Origin: DAOMOD01 sp964526035
GTDB lineage: Bacteria > Pseudomonadota > Gammaproteobacteria > Xanthomonadales > BPKI01
Direction: 5' to 3'
Length of the DNA stretch: 18,060 bases
Assembly: GCA_964526035.1 (NCBI GenBank)
Contig: CAZGKE010000063.1
Span: forward strand, 1 to 18,060
Shown: positions 1 through 7,002 of the stretch, one piece after another
Layout of the letters: each line of letters starts with the position of its first letter
How positions within the stretch are numbered: the first letter of the stretch is position 1
The notes under the pieces: generated by a model
What the model was told of the DNA's origin: nothing
Databases searched by the model: none
The model's input: only the letters and a program-made list of their open reading frames with translations
Position numbers and translations under genes: made by a program

Positions 1-257
1 CCGCGGCAGTCGCCCTGGTTGAACGCCGCCAGTCCGAGGTAGTAGTGCGGCACGTATGGTTCGCCACGCAGTCCGGGCAGGCGTGCGCGCTGCGCGGGTT
101 CCGGGACTTCGCGGATGGCCGCTTCCATATGCCGCTGCACCGCGGGCCAGTCCTCGACGCGCGCCGCTTCCAGGCCGCGGCTGTAGCTGCCGGCAGCATC
201 GGCGGCGACCATGGCGGGAGCCACCAGCAGCAGCACCACGAGCATCCCGGCGCGCAC
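1..257 (-). CDS. Secreted protein, N-terminal part (window edge)
   Basis: This frame begins directly after the kinase stop codon (260-262) and stays open to the window edge, giving about 85 residues. A GTG at 257-255 gives an N-terminus with one arginine and then a hydrophobic run (LVVLLLVAPAMVAA), which looks like a Sec signal peptide cleaved near an Ala-Ala pair. An ATG at 245 is the alternative start. The mature part (AGSYSRGLEAARVEDWPAVQ, later YYLGLAAFNQGD) has the small-residue spacing of TPR-like helices. The 2-nt gap to the kinase implies co-transcription and probably coupled translation, so a role beside the kinase in the periplasm or envelope is plausible. No specific function can be given because most of the protein lies outside the window. 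Confidence 0.6.
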   Translation of the reverse strand, partial: MRAGMLVVLLLVAPAMVAADAAGSYSRGLEAARVEDWPAVQRHMEAAIREVPEPAQRARLPGLRGEPYVPHYYLGLAAFNQGDCR

Positions 258-259
258 GA

Positions 260-3208
260 TCAGTTCCACCCCGAACGTCGCAGATAGCCATCCGCCGACA
301 GCGTGGGAAACTCCGCGTCGGCCTGCAGACGTGCACCGGCTTCGACGCGCGAAATCACGGTGACCGGCTGCGACGCATCGGGGTGACGGAAGGTGGCGCG
401 ATAGACGCCGGCCGGCAATTCGAGCATGAGCGGCGTGATTGCTTCGCCAGGAAGCTCGATGCGCTTGCCGGACTCGTCTTCAAGGCGATCCAGGCGAGCC
501 CAGGGGCGAGCGTTCAGCAACAGCTCGCCGAGCGCGCCGCTGCGTCGCCCGGCTTCGGTGGCGATCAGTTCCTGGCGACGCGCTTCATAGCGGGTGCCGA
601 GCTCGCGCAGTTGGGCATCGTTTTCCATCAGCCTGGACACCGCGCGCAGCGCGTCGGCGGCGCGGTCGAGCGCCACCGCGTCGGGAGCGCTCTGCAGGGG
701 CTCGCTCAGGGTTTCCAGCAGTCGGCGCCTGAGCAGGACCGACGCCTGGGCGCCCTCGCTCAGCGCCGCGATACCCTGCATCTCGCGCGCGGCCTGCTCA
801 AGATTGGCGGCCTCGATCGGCCGCGCGTCGAGCAGGCCATTGACGGTATCGACGCGTTCCGCGAGCGCCTCATAGGCTGCCCGGTCGCGCAGCGCCGCAG
901 CCAGGTCGGCAACAAACGGCATCTGCCCTGCAAGTTCAGGGTAAGCGCGCCGCGCATCGCCAGCCAACTCATCAGCGCGATCCAGGCGACCCTCCGCCAG
1001 CGCGCGAGCGCCCTGCTCTGCCAGCCGACGCGGCAACGCCTCCAGAAGACTCTGGGCATCGGCGTTGGCTGGATCCTGCACCAGAACCGAGCGCAGCAGG
1101 AAGCGCGCACTTTCGAATTCCGGGCTGACAATGCGGCCGTCGACCATGGCCTGGCGGGCGTCCTCCAGTGTCTTCAGGATCCGCGCGCGTTGTGCGCCGA
1201 GCACGCGATCGACACGGCCACGCAGCGCCAACAATTGGCTGTCGCCGGGACGCGCACGCAGCGCCTGGCTCACTTCGGCGTGGGCGCGCTCGTTGCGGCC
1301 CGCCTTCAGCGAGGCCTCGGCGGCCTGGCCAAGGCGCGTTCCCAGGTCGCGCAGCGCGCGCCCGGCCTCGGCGTTTCCGGGATCGAGCTCGAGCAGTTCG
1401 CTCAGGCTCTCCAATGCGTTGCCTCCGGGCGGCTCCCACAGCGCGCCCGCTGCAGTCTGCCGCTGCGCATCCGCCATCAGCGTTTCGATGCGCTCGGCGC
1501 GACGCGAGGCGTCACGTTTCAGGGCGAGCTGCTCGTTCAGACGACGAAACGCTGCGCTGTCACCCACCGCCTCTGCGCTGCGCGAGAGTATCGCCTCGGC
1601 GGCATTGAGATCATCGCGCTCCAGGGCCTCTCGCGCGCGCTCCAGAATCCGGCTCGCGGTGGCATCGAGCGCGGCGCTCAGTCGCGTGTCACCGGGCAGC
1701 AGCGCTTGGGCCTGACGCAACAAGGAGACCGCATCGTCCGCGTCGCCGGTCAGATCACGACCCCTGCGGCCGGCATCCGCGGCCTGCGCAAGAAGCTCCA
1801 CGAAGCGCGCCTCCCGCGAGGCAGACTGTCGCGCCTCTACCAGACGCTGCCGCAGTGGTGGCGCCGCCGCATGCTCCGGGCGCACCGCCACACCCTGTCC
1901 GATGAGCATTTCAGCACGCTCGATGTCGCCTTCATCGATTGCCGCATCGGCACGTTCGAACAGCAGTTCGGCAATGCGCTCGACGCGCTCGTCGATTGGC
2001 GCGTAGCGCGGTGCCGCCTGGCGCGCAGTCTCCAGCACCGCGAAGGCGTTGTCGCCGGCCGGTTCGACCAATTGACCGCTGGTGATGTAGTCGTCGGCGC
2101 GGCGCAGCGCCTGATCGACCACCGCCTGAACGGCCGGATCAAGCTCAGGCTCACGCGTCATCCAGACAGCGGCGAGGACGACAAGCAGGATCGCGAATGC
2201 GGCAGCCGCTGCCAACATCGGCCATCGTTTCGACGAACGTTCTACCTCACCCCTGCGCGGCGGCGGGGCCTTGGGAGGTGGCGCCACGCGCTCCCCGGAA
2301 ACCGCCGGATGACTGATCGAGAATCCGAGAGCGCGCAGCTGCTCCGAGGAGGACATGTTGGGGTCGGCAGACAGTCGCGCCATCAGCGTCTGCGAGTTGA
2401 TCACCACCGCCTTGAGCGCGCGCACGAACTCGTTGACGCTTCCGTAGCGGCGCTCGCGCTCCTTGTCGAGGCAGCGATCGACCACTGGCTGGAAGGCCGA
2501 GAAGCTTTCGGGCAACGGCGGCGGCGGCTTGGTCATGTGCGCCATCAGCACGCTGATCGGCGAATCGCCGCTGAACGGTGGCGCACCAGTGAGAAGCTCG
2601 TAGAACATCACGCCCAGGCTGTATAGATCGGAGCGACCGTCGACCTCGGCGCCATTGATCTGCTCCGGGCTCATGTAGGTGGGCGTGCCCACCAGCATGC
2701 CGGTCTGGGTGAGTCGCGCAGCGCTGGCATCCTTTTGACGGGCAATGCCGAAATCGGTCAGCACCGGCGTCTGCACGTCGCGGAACATGACATTGGCCGG
2801 CTTCAGGTCGCGATGGATCACCCCGTGGTCGTGCGCAAACTGCAGGGCCTGGGCAAGCTGCACGGTGATCGACACTGCTTCCGACAGCGACAGGCCGATG
2901 CGCATGCGTTCGGACAGGGTGCCGCCCTCGAGGAACTCCATCGCGATGTAGGCGATTTCCGGACGCTGCACGATATCGAAAATACCGGCAATGTTGCGGT
3001 GCGGCAGCTGCGCCATCGTCCGCCCTTCCAGCAGGAAGCGCTTCTCCAGCAATTCCGGGTCTTCCAGACCACGGCGCATGACCTTGATCGCCACCAGACG
3101 CTGCAGGGACGTCTGTCGCGCCAGGTAGACGTTGGACATGCCGCCCGTTCCGATTTCCCGCAGGATTTCGTAGCCGGGCAGCTCTGGCATTGGTGACGTA
3201 ATGTTCAT
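260..3208 (-). CDS. Transmembrane Hanks-type Ser/Thr protein kinase with periplasmic repeats
   Basis: This is a 982-residue protein from the ATG at 3208, which follows a G-rich ribosome-binding stretch. A TTG one codon upstream is less likely. The cytoplasmic kinase domain (about residues 13-270) has every catalytic landmark: glycine loop GTGGMSNVY (20-28), Lys42 in VAIKV, helix-C Glu61, HRDLKPAN with Asp134 and Asn139, DFG (152-154) and an SPE motif after a Thr-rich activation loop. A Pro-rich linker leads to one membrane segment (about 330-350). The roughly 630-residue outer region is helical and TPR-like, and a motif with Gly, Pro and Asn-Ala (EPAGDNA, EPPGGNA) recurs near residues 383 and 593, with a weaker third copy near 695. 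The last ~80 residues (ARPWARLD ... TPLMLELPAGVYRATFRHPD) resemble a PEGA domain. By family, it should phosphorylate proteins on Ser/Thr in response to an envelope signal; the ligand and targets are unknown. Confidence 0.93.
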   Translation of the reverse strand: MNITSPMPELPGYEILREIGTGGMSNVYLARQTSLQRLVAIKVMRRGLEDPELLEKRFLLEGRTMAQLPHRNIAGIFDIVQRPEIAYIAMEFLEGGTLSERMRIGLSLSEAVSITVQLAQALQFAHDHGVIHRDLKPANVMFRDVQTPVLTDFGIARQKDASAARLTQTGMLVGTPTYMSPEQINGAEVDGRSDLYSLGVMFYELLTGAPPFSGDSPISVLMAHMTKPPPPLPESFSAFQPVVDRCLDKERERRYGSVNEFVRALKAVVINSQTLMARLSADPNMSSSEQLRALGFSISHPAVSGERVAPPPKAPPPRRGEVERSSKRWPMLAAAAAFAILLVVLAAVWMTREPELDPAVQAVVDQALRRADDYITSGQLVEPAGDNAFAVLETARQAAPRYAPIDERVERIAELLFERADAAIDEGDIERAEMLIGQGVAVRPEHAAAPPLRQRLVEARQSASREARFVELLAQAADAGRRGRDLTGDADDAVSLLRQAQALLPGDTRLSAALDATASRILERAREALERDDLNAAEAILSRSAEAVGDSAAFRRLNEQLALKRDASRRAERIETLMADAQRQTAAGALWEPPGGNALESLSELLELDPGNAEAGRALRDLGTRLGQAAEASLKAGRNERAHAEVSQALRARPGDSQLLALRGRVDRVLGAQRARILKTLEDARQAMVDGRIVSPEFESARFLLRSVLVQDPANADAQSLLEALPRRLAEQGARALAEGRLDRADELAGDARRAYPELAGQMPFVADLAAALRDRAAYEALAERVDTVNGLLDARPIEAANLEQAAREMQGIAALSEGAQASVLLRRRLLETLSEPLQSAPDAVALDRAADALRAVSRLMENDAQLRELGTRYEARRQELIATEAGRRSGALGELLLNARPWARLDRLEDESGKRIELPGEAITPLMLELPAGVYRATFRHPDASQPVTVISRVEAGARLQADAEFPTLSADGYLRRSGWN

Positions 3209-3313
3209 CAACAGACCCCCAGCCCCATCATAGCGCGGCGTGCGACGTCACTGCGGCAGGCAAAGGAACGCCGTCATTCCGAAGGCCCGCGGCGATACCG
3301 TGGAAATCATGTG

Positions 3314-3332
3314 ATTGCGAACCATTCGTATT
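3314..3332. promoter_or_regulatory. Probable Fur box
   Basis: The 15-mer TGCGAACCATTCGTA (3316-3330) is an imperfect palindrome with GCGAA and TTCGT arms. It fits the 7-1-7 Fur consensus TGATAAT-N-ATTATCA at 8 of 14 defined positions, in the GC-rich form often seen in such genomes. It covers the -35 box and spacer of the receptor promoter, the usual position for iron-dependent repression. The kinase gene is divergent, so Fur could affect it too, but its start is more than 100 bases away. Confidence 0.6.
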
Positions 3333-3343
3333 TACATTACGAT
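3315..3343 (+). promoter_or_regulatory. Sigma70-like promoter of the TonB-dependent receptor gene
   Basis: TTGCGA (3315-3320) and TACGAT (3338-3343) each match the sigma70 consensus at 4 of 6 positions and are separated by exactly 17 nt. They lie about 40 bases upstream of the receptor start codon and point towards it. The overlap with a Fur-like operator strengthens the call. Read by eye only. Confidence 0.55.
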
Positions 3344-3384
3344 TCCGGCATTGATTTCAACCCCTTTGCAGGACTTTCACTGCC

Positions 3385-5607
3385 ATGCCCCGAACCCGCA
3401 CGCTCTGCCTTGCTGTTTGCGCCGCCCTCGCCTGCACCGCCCATGCCGCCGAGACGGACACGGTCTTGCAAACCGATGAAGCCTTTCCCCTGCTCGCCCG
3501 TCTCGACCGCATGAACGTCGTCGGCAGCGCCGAACGCGCCCGCCAGATGCCTGGCGCGGCCGATTACCTGGGTCCGGAGGAACTGGAAAAGTTCGACTAC
3601 ACCGACATCAACCGCATCCTGCGCCAGGTGCCCGGCGTCTACCTGGTGGAGGAAGAGGGCTACGGTCTGCGGCCCAACATCGGCATCCGCGGCTCCGGCA
3701 CCGACCGCAACAATCGCATCGCCGTCATGGAGGACGGTGTGCTGATTGCGCCAGCGCCCTATGCGGCGCCAGCCGCCTACTACTTCCCCACCGCAGCGCG
3801 CATGAGCGCCGTCGAGGTGCGCAAGGGATCGGCCTCCATCCGCTCCGGTCCGCGCACCACCGGCGGCGCCATCAACATGATCTCGACGCCGATCCCGGAT
3901 GAACTCGGCGGTCGAATCGGCATGCTGTTCGGCAAAGACGCGACGCTGCTGGCGCACGGCCACGTGGGCGGCGCCAGCGACACGCTCGGTTTCCTTTTCG
4001 AGTCGGTGCAGCAGCACAGCGATGGCTTCAAGCGCCTCGACAGCGGCGGTGACACCGGCTACACCCTGCGCGACTACCTGCTCAAGCTGCGCATCAGCAG
4101 CGCGCCCGACGCCGAGCGCTATCAGGCGCTTGAGCTCAAAGCAGGCCGTACCGAACAGGACTCCGACGAAACCTACATGGGCCTGACCGACACCGACTTC
4201 CGTGCGCATCCCAACCGTCGCTATGCCGGATCGCAGCTCGACAATATCCAGACCGACCACGAGCTGTACCAGCTTCGTCATGTCATCGAGCTGGGCGAGG
4301 GCCTGGACCTGACGACGGTCGCCTATCGCACCGTGTTTGCCCGCAACTGGTTCAAGACCGAGCAGGTCGGCGGCCAGAGCCTGGCCAACATCCTTCGCGA
4401 TCCGGTGCAGTTTGCCGAGCAGTATCAGTGGCTGCTCGGTGCCGACAGCCCCGACGACGCATTCAACATCCGCAACAACAACCGCGCGTACTACGCGCAA
4501 GGGCTGCAGAGCGTGCTGGGCTGGAGCACCGATTTCGGCGGCGCGGCGCACGACTTCGAATTCGGCATCCGCTATCACCGAGACGAGGAAGACCGACTGC
4601 AGGACCAGGACGGCTACCGCATGCAGGGCGGCACCCTGGTGCGCACGCTGGACCGCACGCCGGGCAGTCACGACAATCGCACCGGGCAGGCGCGCGCCTG
4701 GTCGGGCTACATCGTCGATGAAATCGTATTCGGGGACTGGCGCATCAGCCCGGGGCTGCGCTACGAGCGCGTCGAGCTGACCCGCATCGACTACAGCCTG
4801 GAGGACGGTGCCCGCCTGCAGGGACCGACACGAATTCGGGAAAACACCGTCGATGCATGGATTCCCGGCATCGGCGTGGTGCGCGAACTGGAGGGCGGCT
4901 GGCAGCTGTTCGGAGGCGTGCATCGCGGCTACTCGCCGCCCGGTCCGGGCAGCAGCGCCGAGCCCGAGCGCTCGGTCAACATCGAGATCGGCGCTCGCTA
5001 CGACCGCGACGCGCTGAGCGCCGAAGCGGTGTTGTTCGCCAACGACTACAGCAACCTGGTCGGCACCTGCACCGAATCCACCGGAGGCGGCTGCAGCGTG
5101 GGACAACAGTTCGATGGCGGCAAGGCCCAAGTGCGCGGCGTGGAAGTCGTCGGCGGCTACGCCCTGCGCGACCTCGGCGGCAGCGCCATCGACATGCCGC
5201 TGCGCGCCAGCTACACCTACACCGACGCCAGCTTCCGATCCAGTTTCACGAGCAGCTTCGACGAGTGGGGCAATGTCAGCAGCGGCGACGAGTTGCCCTA
5301 TCTGCCCACCCATCTGATCAGTCTTGCTGCGGGCCTCGAAGGCGCGCGCTGGCGCGCCGAGATCAACGCAAACTACGTCGACGAAATGCGCACGGTGGCT
5401 GGTCGCGGAACGCCGGCTGCGGAGTTCCGTACCGACGATTTCTGGGTGCTCGACCTGGCGGGTGCCTACAGACTGAACGACAGCGCGGAACTGTTCCTGC
5501 GGGTGGAAAACCTGCTCGACGAAACCTACATCGTCTCGCGCCGCCCCTCAGGCGCCCGCCCCGGCAAGCCGCGCGGGTACCTTGTGGGGTTCCGGGTGGA
5601 GTTCTAA
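3385..5607 (+). CDS. TonB-dependent outer-membrane receptor, FecA-like
   Basis: This 740-residue protein starts with a Sec signal peptide (1-21, ending AHA). A TonB-box-like stretch (RMNVVGSAE, about 42-50) follows, then the plug domain (about 50-168) with ILRQVPGVYLVEEEGYGLRPN, IGIRGSGTD and MEDGVLIAPAPYAAPA. The rest is a 22-strand-type barrel containing FANDYSNLVGTCTE and ending in the C-terminal signature (ENLLDETYIVSRRPSGARPG, then GFRVEF with terminal Phe). These stretches are typical of the ferric-citrate receptor FecA subfamily. It would import a ferric chelate across the outer membrane using TonB-ExbBD energy. It lacks the N-terminal signalling domain of classical FecA, so it should not act through a FecI/FecR pair, which fits direct Fur control. 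No siderophore or ABC transporter genes adjoin it. The substrate is unproven. Confidence 0.92.
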   Translation: MPRTRTLCLAVCAALACTAHAAETDTVLQTDEAFPLLARLDRMNVVGSAERARQMPGAADYLGPEELEKFDYTDINRILRQVPGVYLVEEEGYGLRPNIGIRGSGTDRNNRIAVMEDGVLIAPAPYAAPAAYYFPTAARMSAVEVRKGSASIRSGPRTTGGAINMISTPIPDELGGRIGMLFGKDATLLAHGHVGGASDTLGFLFESVQQHSDGFKRLDSGGDTGYTLRDYLLKLRISSAPDAERYQALELKAGRTEQDSDETYMGLTDTDFRAHPNRRYAGSQLDNIQTDHELYQLRHVIELGEGLDLTTVAYRTVFARNWFKTEQVGGQSLANILRDPVQFAEQYQWLLGADSPDDAFNIRNNNRAYYAQGLQSVLGWSTDFGGAAHDFEFGIRYHRDEEDRLQDQDGYRMQGGTLVRTLDRTPGSHDNRTGQARAWSGYIVDEIVFGDWRISPGLRYERVELTRIDYSLEDGARLQGPTRIRENTVDAWIPGIGVVRELEGGWQLFGGVHRGYSPPGPGSSAEPERSVNIEIGARYDRDALSAEAVLFANDYSNLVGTCTESTGGGCSVGQQFDGGKAQVRGVEVVGGYALRDLGGSAIDMPLRASYTYTDASFRSSFTSSFDEWGNVSSGDELPYLPTHLISLAAGLEGARWRAEINANYVDEMRTVAGRGTPAAEFRTDDFWVLDLAGAYRLNDSAELFLRVENLLDETYIVSRRPSGARPGKPRGYLVGFRVEF

Positions 5608-5656
5608 AAGAACCGGGACTCGGGACTCGAGTTCCGATGCCCGAGTGGCTCGGCCT

Positions 5657-5729
5657 GTGGGAGGGGCCTCAGTCCCGAAAGCAACGGATCCTGACTGAGC
5701 GGGACGGTCGGAGCTGAGGCACCTCCCAC
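5657..5729. repeat. REP-like palindrome (GTGGGAGG family)
   Basis: The left arm GTGGGAGGGGCCTCAGTCC (5657-5675) pairs with the right arm GAGCTGAGGCACCTCCCAC (5711-5729) at 16 of 19 positions, leaving a 35-nt loop. Elements that begin GTGGGAGNG(G/A)C and end in CTCCCAC are familiar as dispersed intergenic repeats in Xanthomonadaceae and Pseudomonas. Membership here is from memory of that pattern. Confidence 0.65.
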
Positions 5730-5745
5730 TGAACATCGAGGCTTT

Positions 5746-5792
5746 CCCGAGTCCCGAGTCCCGAGTCCCGGGCCCCGAGTCCCGAGTCCCGA
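5746..5792. repeat. Tandem heptamer array (CCCGAGT)n
   Basis: Six full units and one partial unit of CCCGAGT lie head to tail. The fourth unit is variant (CCCGGGC). Two inverted copies occur upstream at 5613-5630. Such an array can change length by slippage, so its copy number may vary between strains. It ends 8 nt before the rnpB 3' boundary. Confidence 0.9.
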
Positions 5793-5800
5793 AAGAAAAA

Positions 5801-6156
5801 GTGGAAAGCCGGCCTGTAAGCCGGGTTCTGTCTTGAACAGTCATTCCTCTAGGCCCTGCGTCACCGCAGGGCTCCAGCGACCAACCCGGGCGCGGCGCGG
5901 GCCACGCCATGGCGCCCCTATTTGGTCTTGCTCCGGGTGGGGTTTACCGTGCCGCGGCGTGTTGCCACCCGCGCGGTGCGCTCTTACCGCACCTTTTCAA
6001 CCTTACCTGTGCCCGAGGGCCATCGGCGGTATGTTTTCTGTGGCACTTTCCGTCGGCTCGCGCCGCCCAGGCATTACCTGGCACCCTGCCCTATGGAGCC
6101 CGGACTTTCCTCCCCGCGCCTTGCGACGCGCAGCGACTGTCCGGCCGGCTTTCCAC
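5801..6156 (-). ncRNA. rnpB: RNase P RNA, class A (rnpB)
   Basis: The minus strand carries the conserved core of bacterial RNase P RNA, the ribozyme that removes 5' leaders from pre-tRNAs. Visible landmarks are GGAGGAAAGTCCGGGCTCC (6113-6095), followed by the CATAGGGCAGGGTGCCAGGTAA stretch, GGTAAACCCCACC (5949-5937), GCAAGACCAAATAGGG (5931-5916) and AGAACCCGGCTTACAGGCC (5829-5811). I set the ends from helix P1: GTGGAAAGCCGGCC at 6156-6143 is the exact complement of 5814-5801, a 14-bp pairing that closes the molecule at about 356 nt. A TTTTT tract follows at once (5800-5796). Frames in this segment on either strand are not genes. Exact mature ends may differ by a few bases. Confidence 0.97.
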
Positions 6157-6161
6157 CGGAC

Positions 6162-6190
6162 AGTGTGCGCGCTCGACGTCGCCCGCTCAA
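6162..6190 (-). promoter_or_regulatory. Candidate rnpB promoter
   Basis: On the minus strand, TTGAGC (6190-6185) is followed after 17 nt by CACACT (6167-6162). The expected start site 6-7 nt further on coincides with the first base of the P1 helix at 6156. The -10 box is weak (3 of 6), so the position is the stronger argument. Confidence 0.45.
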
Positions 6191-6270
6191 GGAATCGCAG
6201 CTGAACGCAAACCTGCGCGCGAGATCGTCGCAGTGTAGTCTCAAGCACTGATCAGACTTCCGGAGTCGAC

Positions 6271-6858
6271 ATGCGCGCCATCAGCTTCGCCTTTTCCGTT
6301 GCGTTCGCGCTGTCCACGAACACAACAGTTCACGCCGCCGAGGCGGTGGAGGATGCCTTCTTCGCCCGAATCAAGACGCTCTGCGGCCTTGCCTTTCCGG
6401 GGCGGATGGTTGCCTTTGACGAAGGCAGCGACGCCGGCTGGCTCAATCGCCCGGTCACCATGCACGTGCGCGAATGCAGCGACACGGAGATCCGCATCCC
6501 TCTGCACGTCGGCGCGGACCGGTCACGAACCTGGGTCATCACCCGCACCGCGGCCGGCCTGCGCCTGAAGCATGATCATCGGCATGAGGATGGCAGCGAG
6601 GACGCGCTCACCCAATACGGTGGCGACAGCAATGACGCCGGCAGCGGTTACGTGACCCACTTCCCGGTGGATGATTTCAGCAAGGATCTGTTCGTGCGCG
6701 AAGGCATTCCGCAGTCGGTGACCAACGTCTGGAACATGGAAGTGTTCCCCGGAGCGCGCTTCAGCTACGCGCTACGCCGATCGGGGCGCCACTTCCAGGC
6801 GGACTTCGACCTGACCCGACCGGTCGACCCGCCGCCGCCGCCGTGGGGGGCGGAATAA
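6271..6858 (+). CDS. Secreted protein of unknown function
   Basis: This is a 195-residue protein. The ATG is preceded by GGAG at a spacing of 6 nt. The N-terminus (MRAISFAFSVAFALS ... VHA-AEA) is a Sec signal peptide, so the mature protein of about 173 residues is probably periplasmic or secreted. It has only two mature-region cysteines, Cys38 and Cys69, which could form one disulfide. A His/Asp/Glu cluster HDHRHEDG (101-108) could bind a metal. The tail is rich in proline (VDPPPPPWGAE). I have a vague impression of a family of conserved proteobacterial hypothetical proteins but cannot name a domain. It lies alone between rnpB and ctaB, with hairpins just after its stop codon. Confidence 0.75.
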   Translation: MRAISFAFSVAFALSTNTTVHAAEAVEDAFFARIKTLCGLAFPGRMVAFDEGSDAGWLNRPVTMHVRECSDTEIRIPLHVGADRSRTWVITRTAAGLRLKHDHRHEDGSEDALTQYGGDSNDAGSGYVTHFPVDDFSKDLFVREGIPQSVTNVWNMEVFPGARFSYALRRSGRHFQADFDLTRPVDPPPPPWGAE

Positions 6859-6862
6859 GTTT

Positions 6863-6922
6863 CGTCCGCCGGGAGGCGGACGTTGAAAGTCGGGGTGGGA
6901 TGCCGACCTACCACAGCAAGCG
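6863..6922. repeat. Pair of short hairpins, terminator- or REP-like
   Basis: CGTCCGCC-GGGA-GGCGGACG (6863-6882) is a perfect 8-bp stem. It is followed by a second stem GTCGG/CCGAC (6889-6907). The first hairpin starts 5 nt after the preceding stop codon. There is no U-tract, so it may stabilise or weakly terminate the upstream mRNA, or be a degenerate REP unit. Its presence argues against reading this segment as the start of ctaB. Confidence 0.5.
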
Positions 6923-7002
6923 CCATGCCCGCGACGCCAAACCTCACCGCAGGCGAACAACCCACAATCGACAAACCCTCCCCTACCCCCAACAATACCG
7001 CG

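Larger units (their letters stand above)
5613..5792. repeat. Compound inverted repeat block between receptor gene and rnpB
   Basis: The outer arm CGGGACTCGGGACTCG (5614-5629) is the exact reverse complement of 5748-5763, which lies inside a tandem heptamer array. Between the arms sits an independent REP-like palindrome (5657-5729). The block fills the space between two convergent genes and could fold into a long cruciform in DNA or a large stem in either transcript, so bidirectional termination or RNA end protection is possible. It has no coding content that I can support. Confidence 0.7.

Noticed and set aside
56..2626. Very long open frame on the plus strand (856 codons) opposite the kinase gene
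   Set aside because: It is antisense to a protein with full kinase motifs. Long antisense frames arise from strong GC bias at codon positions; the translation is rich in Arg/Gln/Ala and shows no domain or ribosome-binding site.
3337..5313. Long minus-strand open frame (658 codons) opposite the TonB-dependent receptor
   Set aside because: Repetitive Val/Ala/Gly/Asp content without motifs, wholly antisense to a clear receptor gene.
5833..6251. Several overlapping open frames on both strands
   Set aside because: They lie over the RNase P RNA, whose conserved core is unmistakable on the minus strand.
6883..7002. TTG-initiated N-terminal extension of ctaB
   Set aside because: It starts at the edge of a perfect hairpin and adds 40 low-complexity residues absent from the family as I know it.
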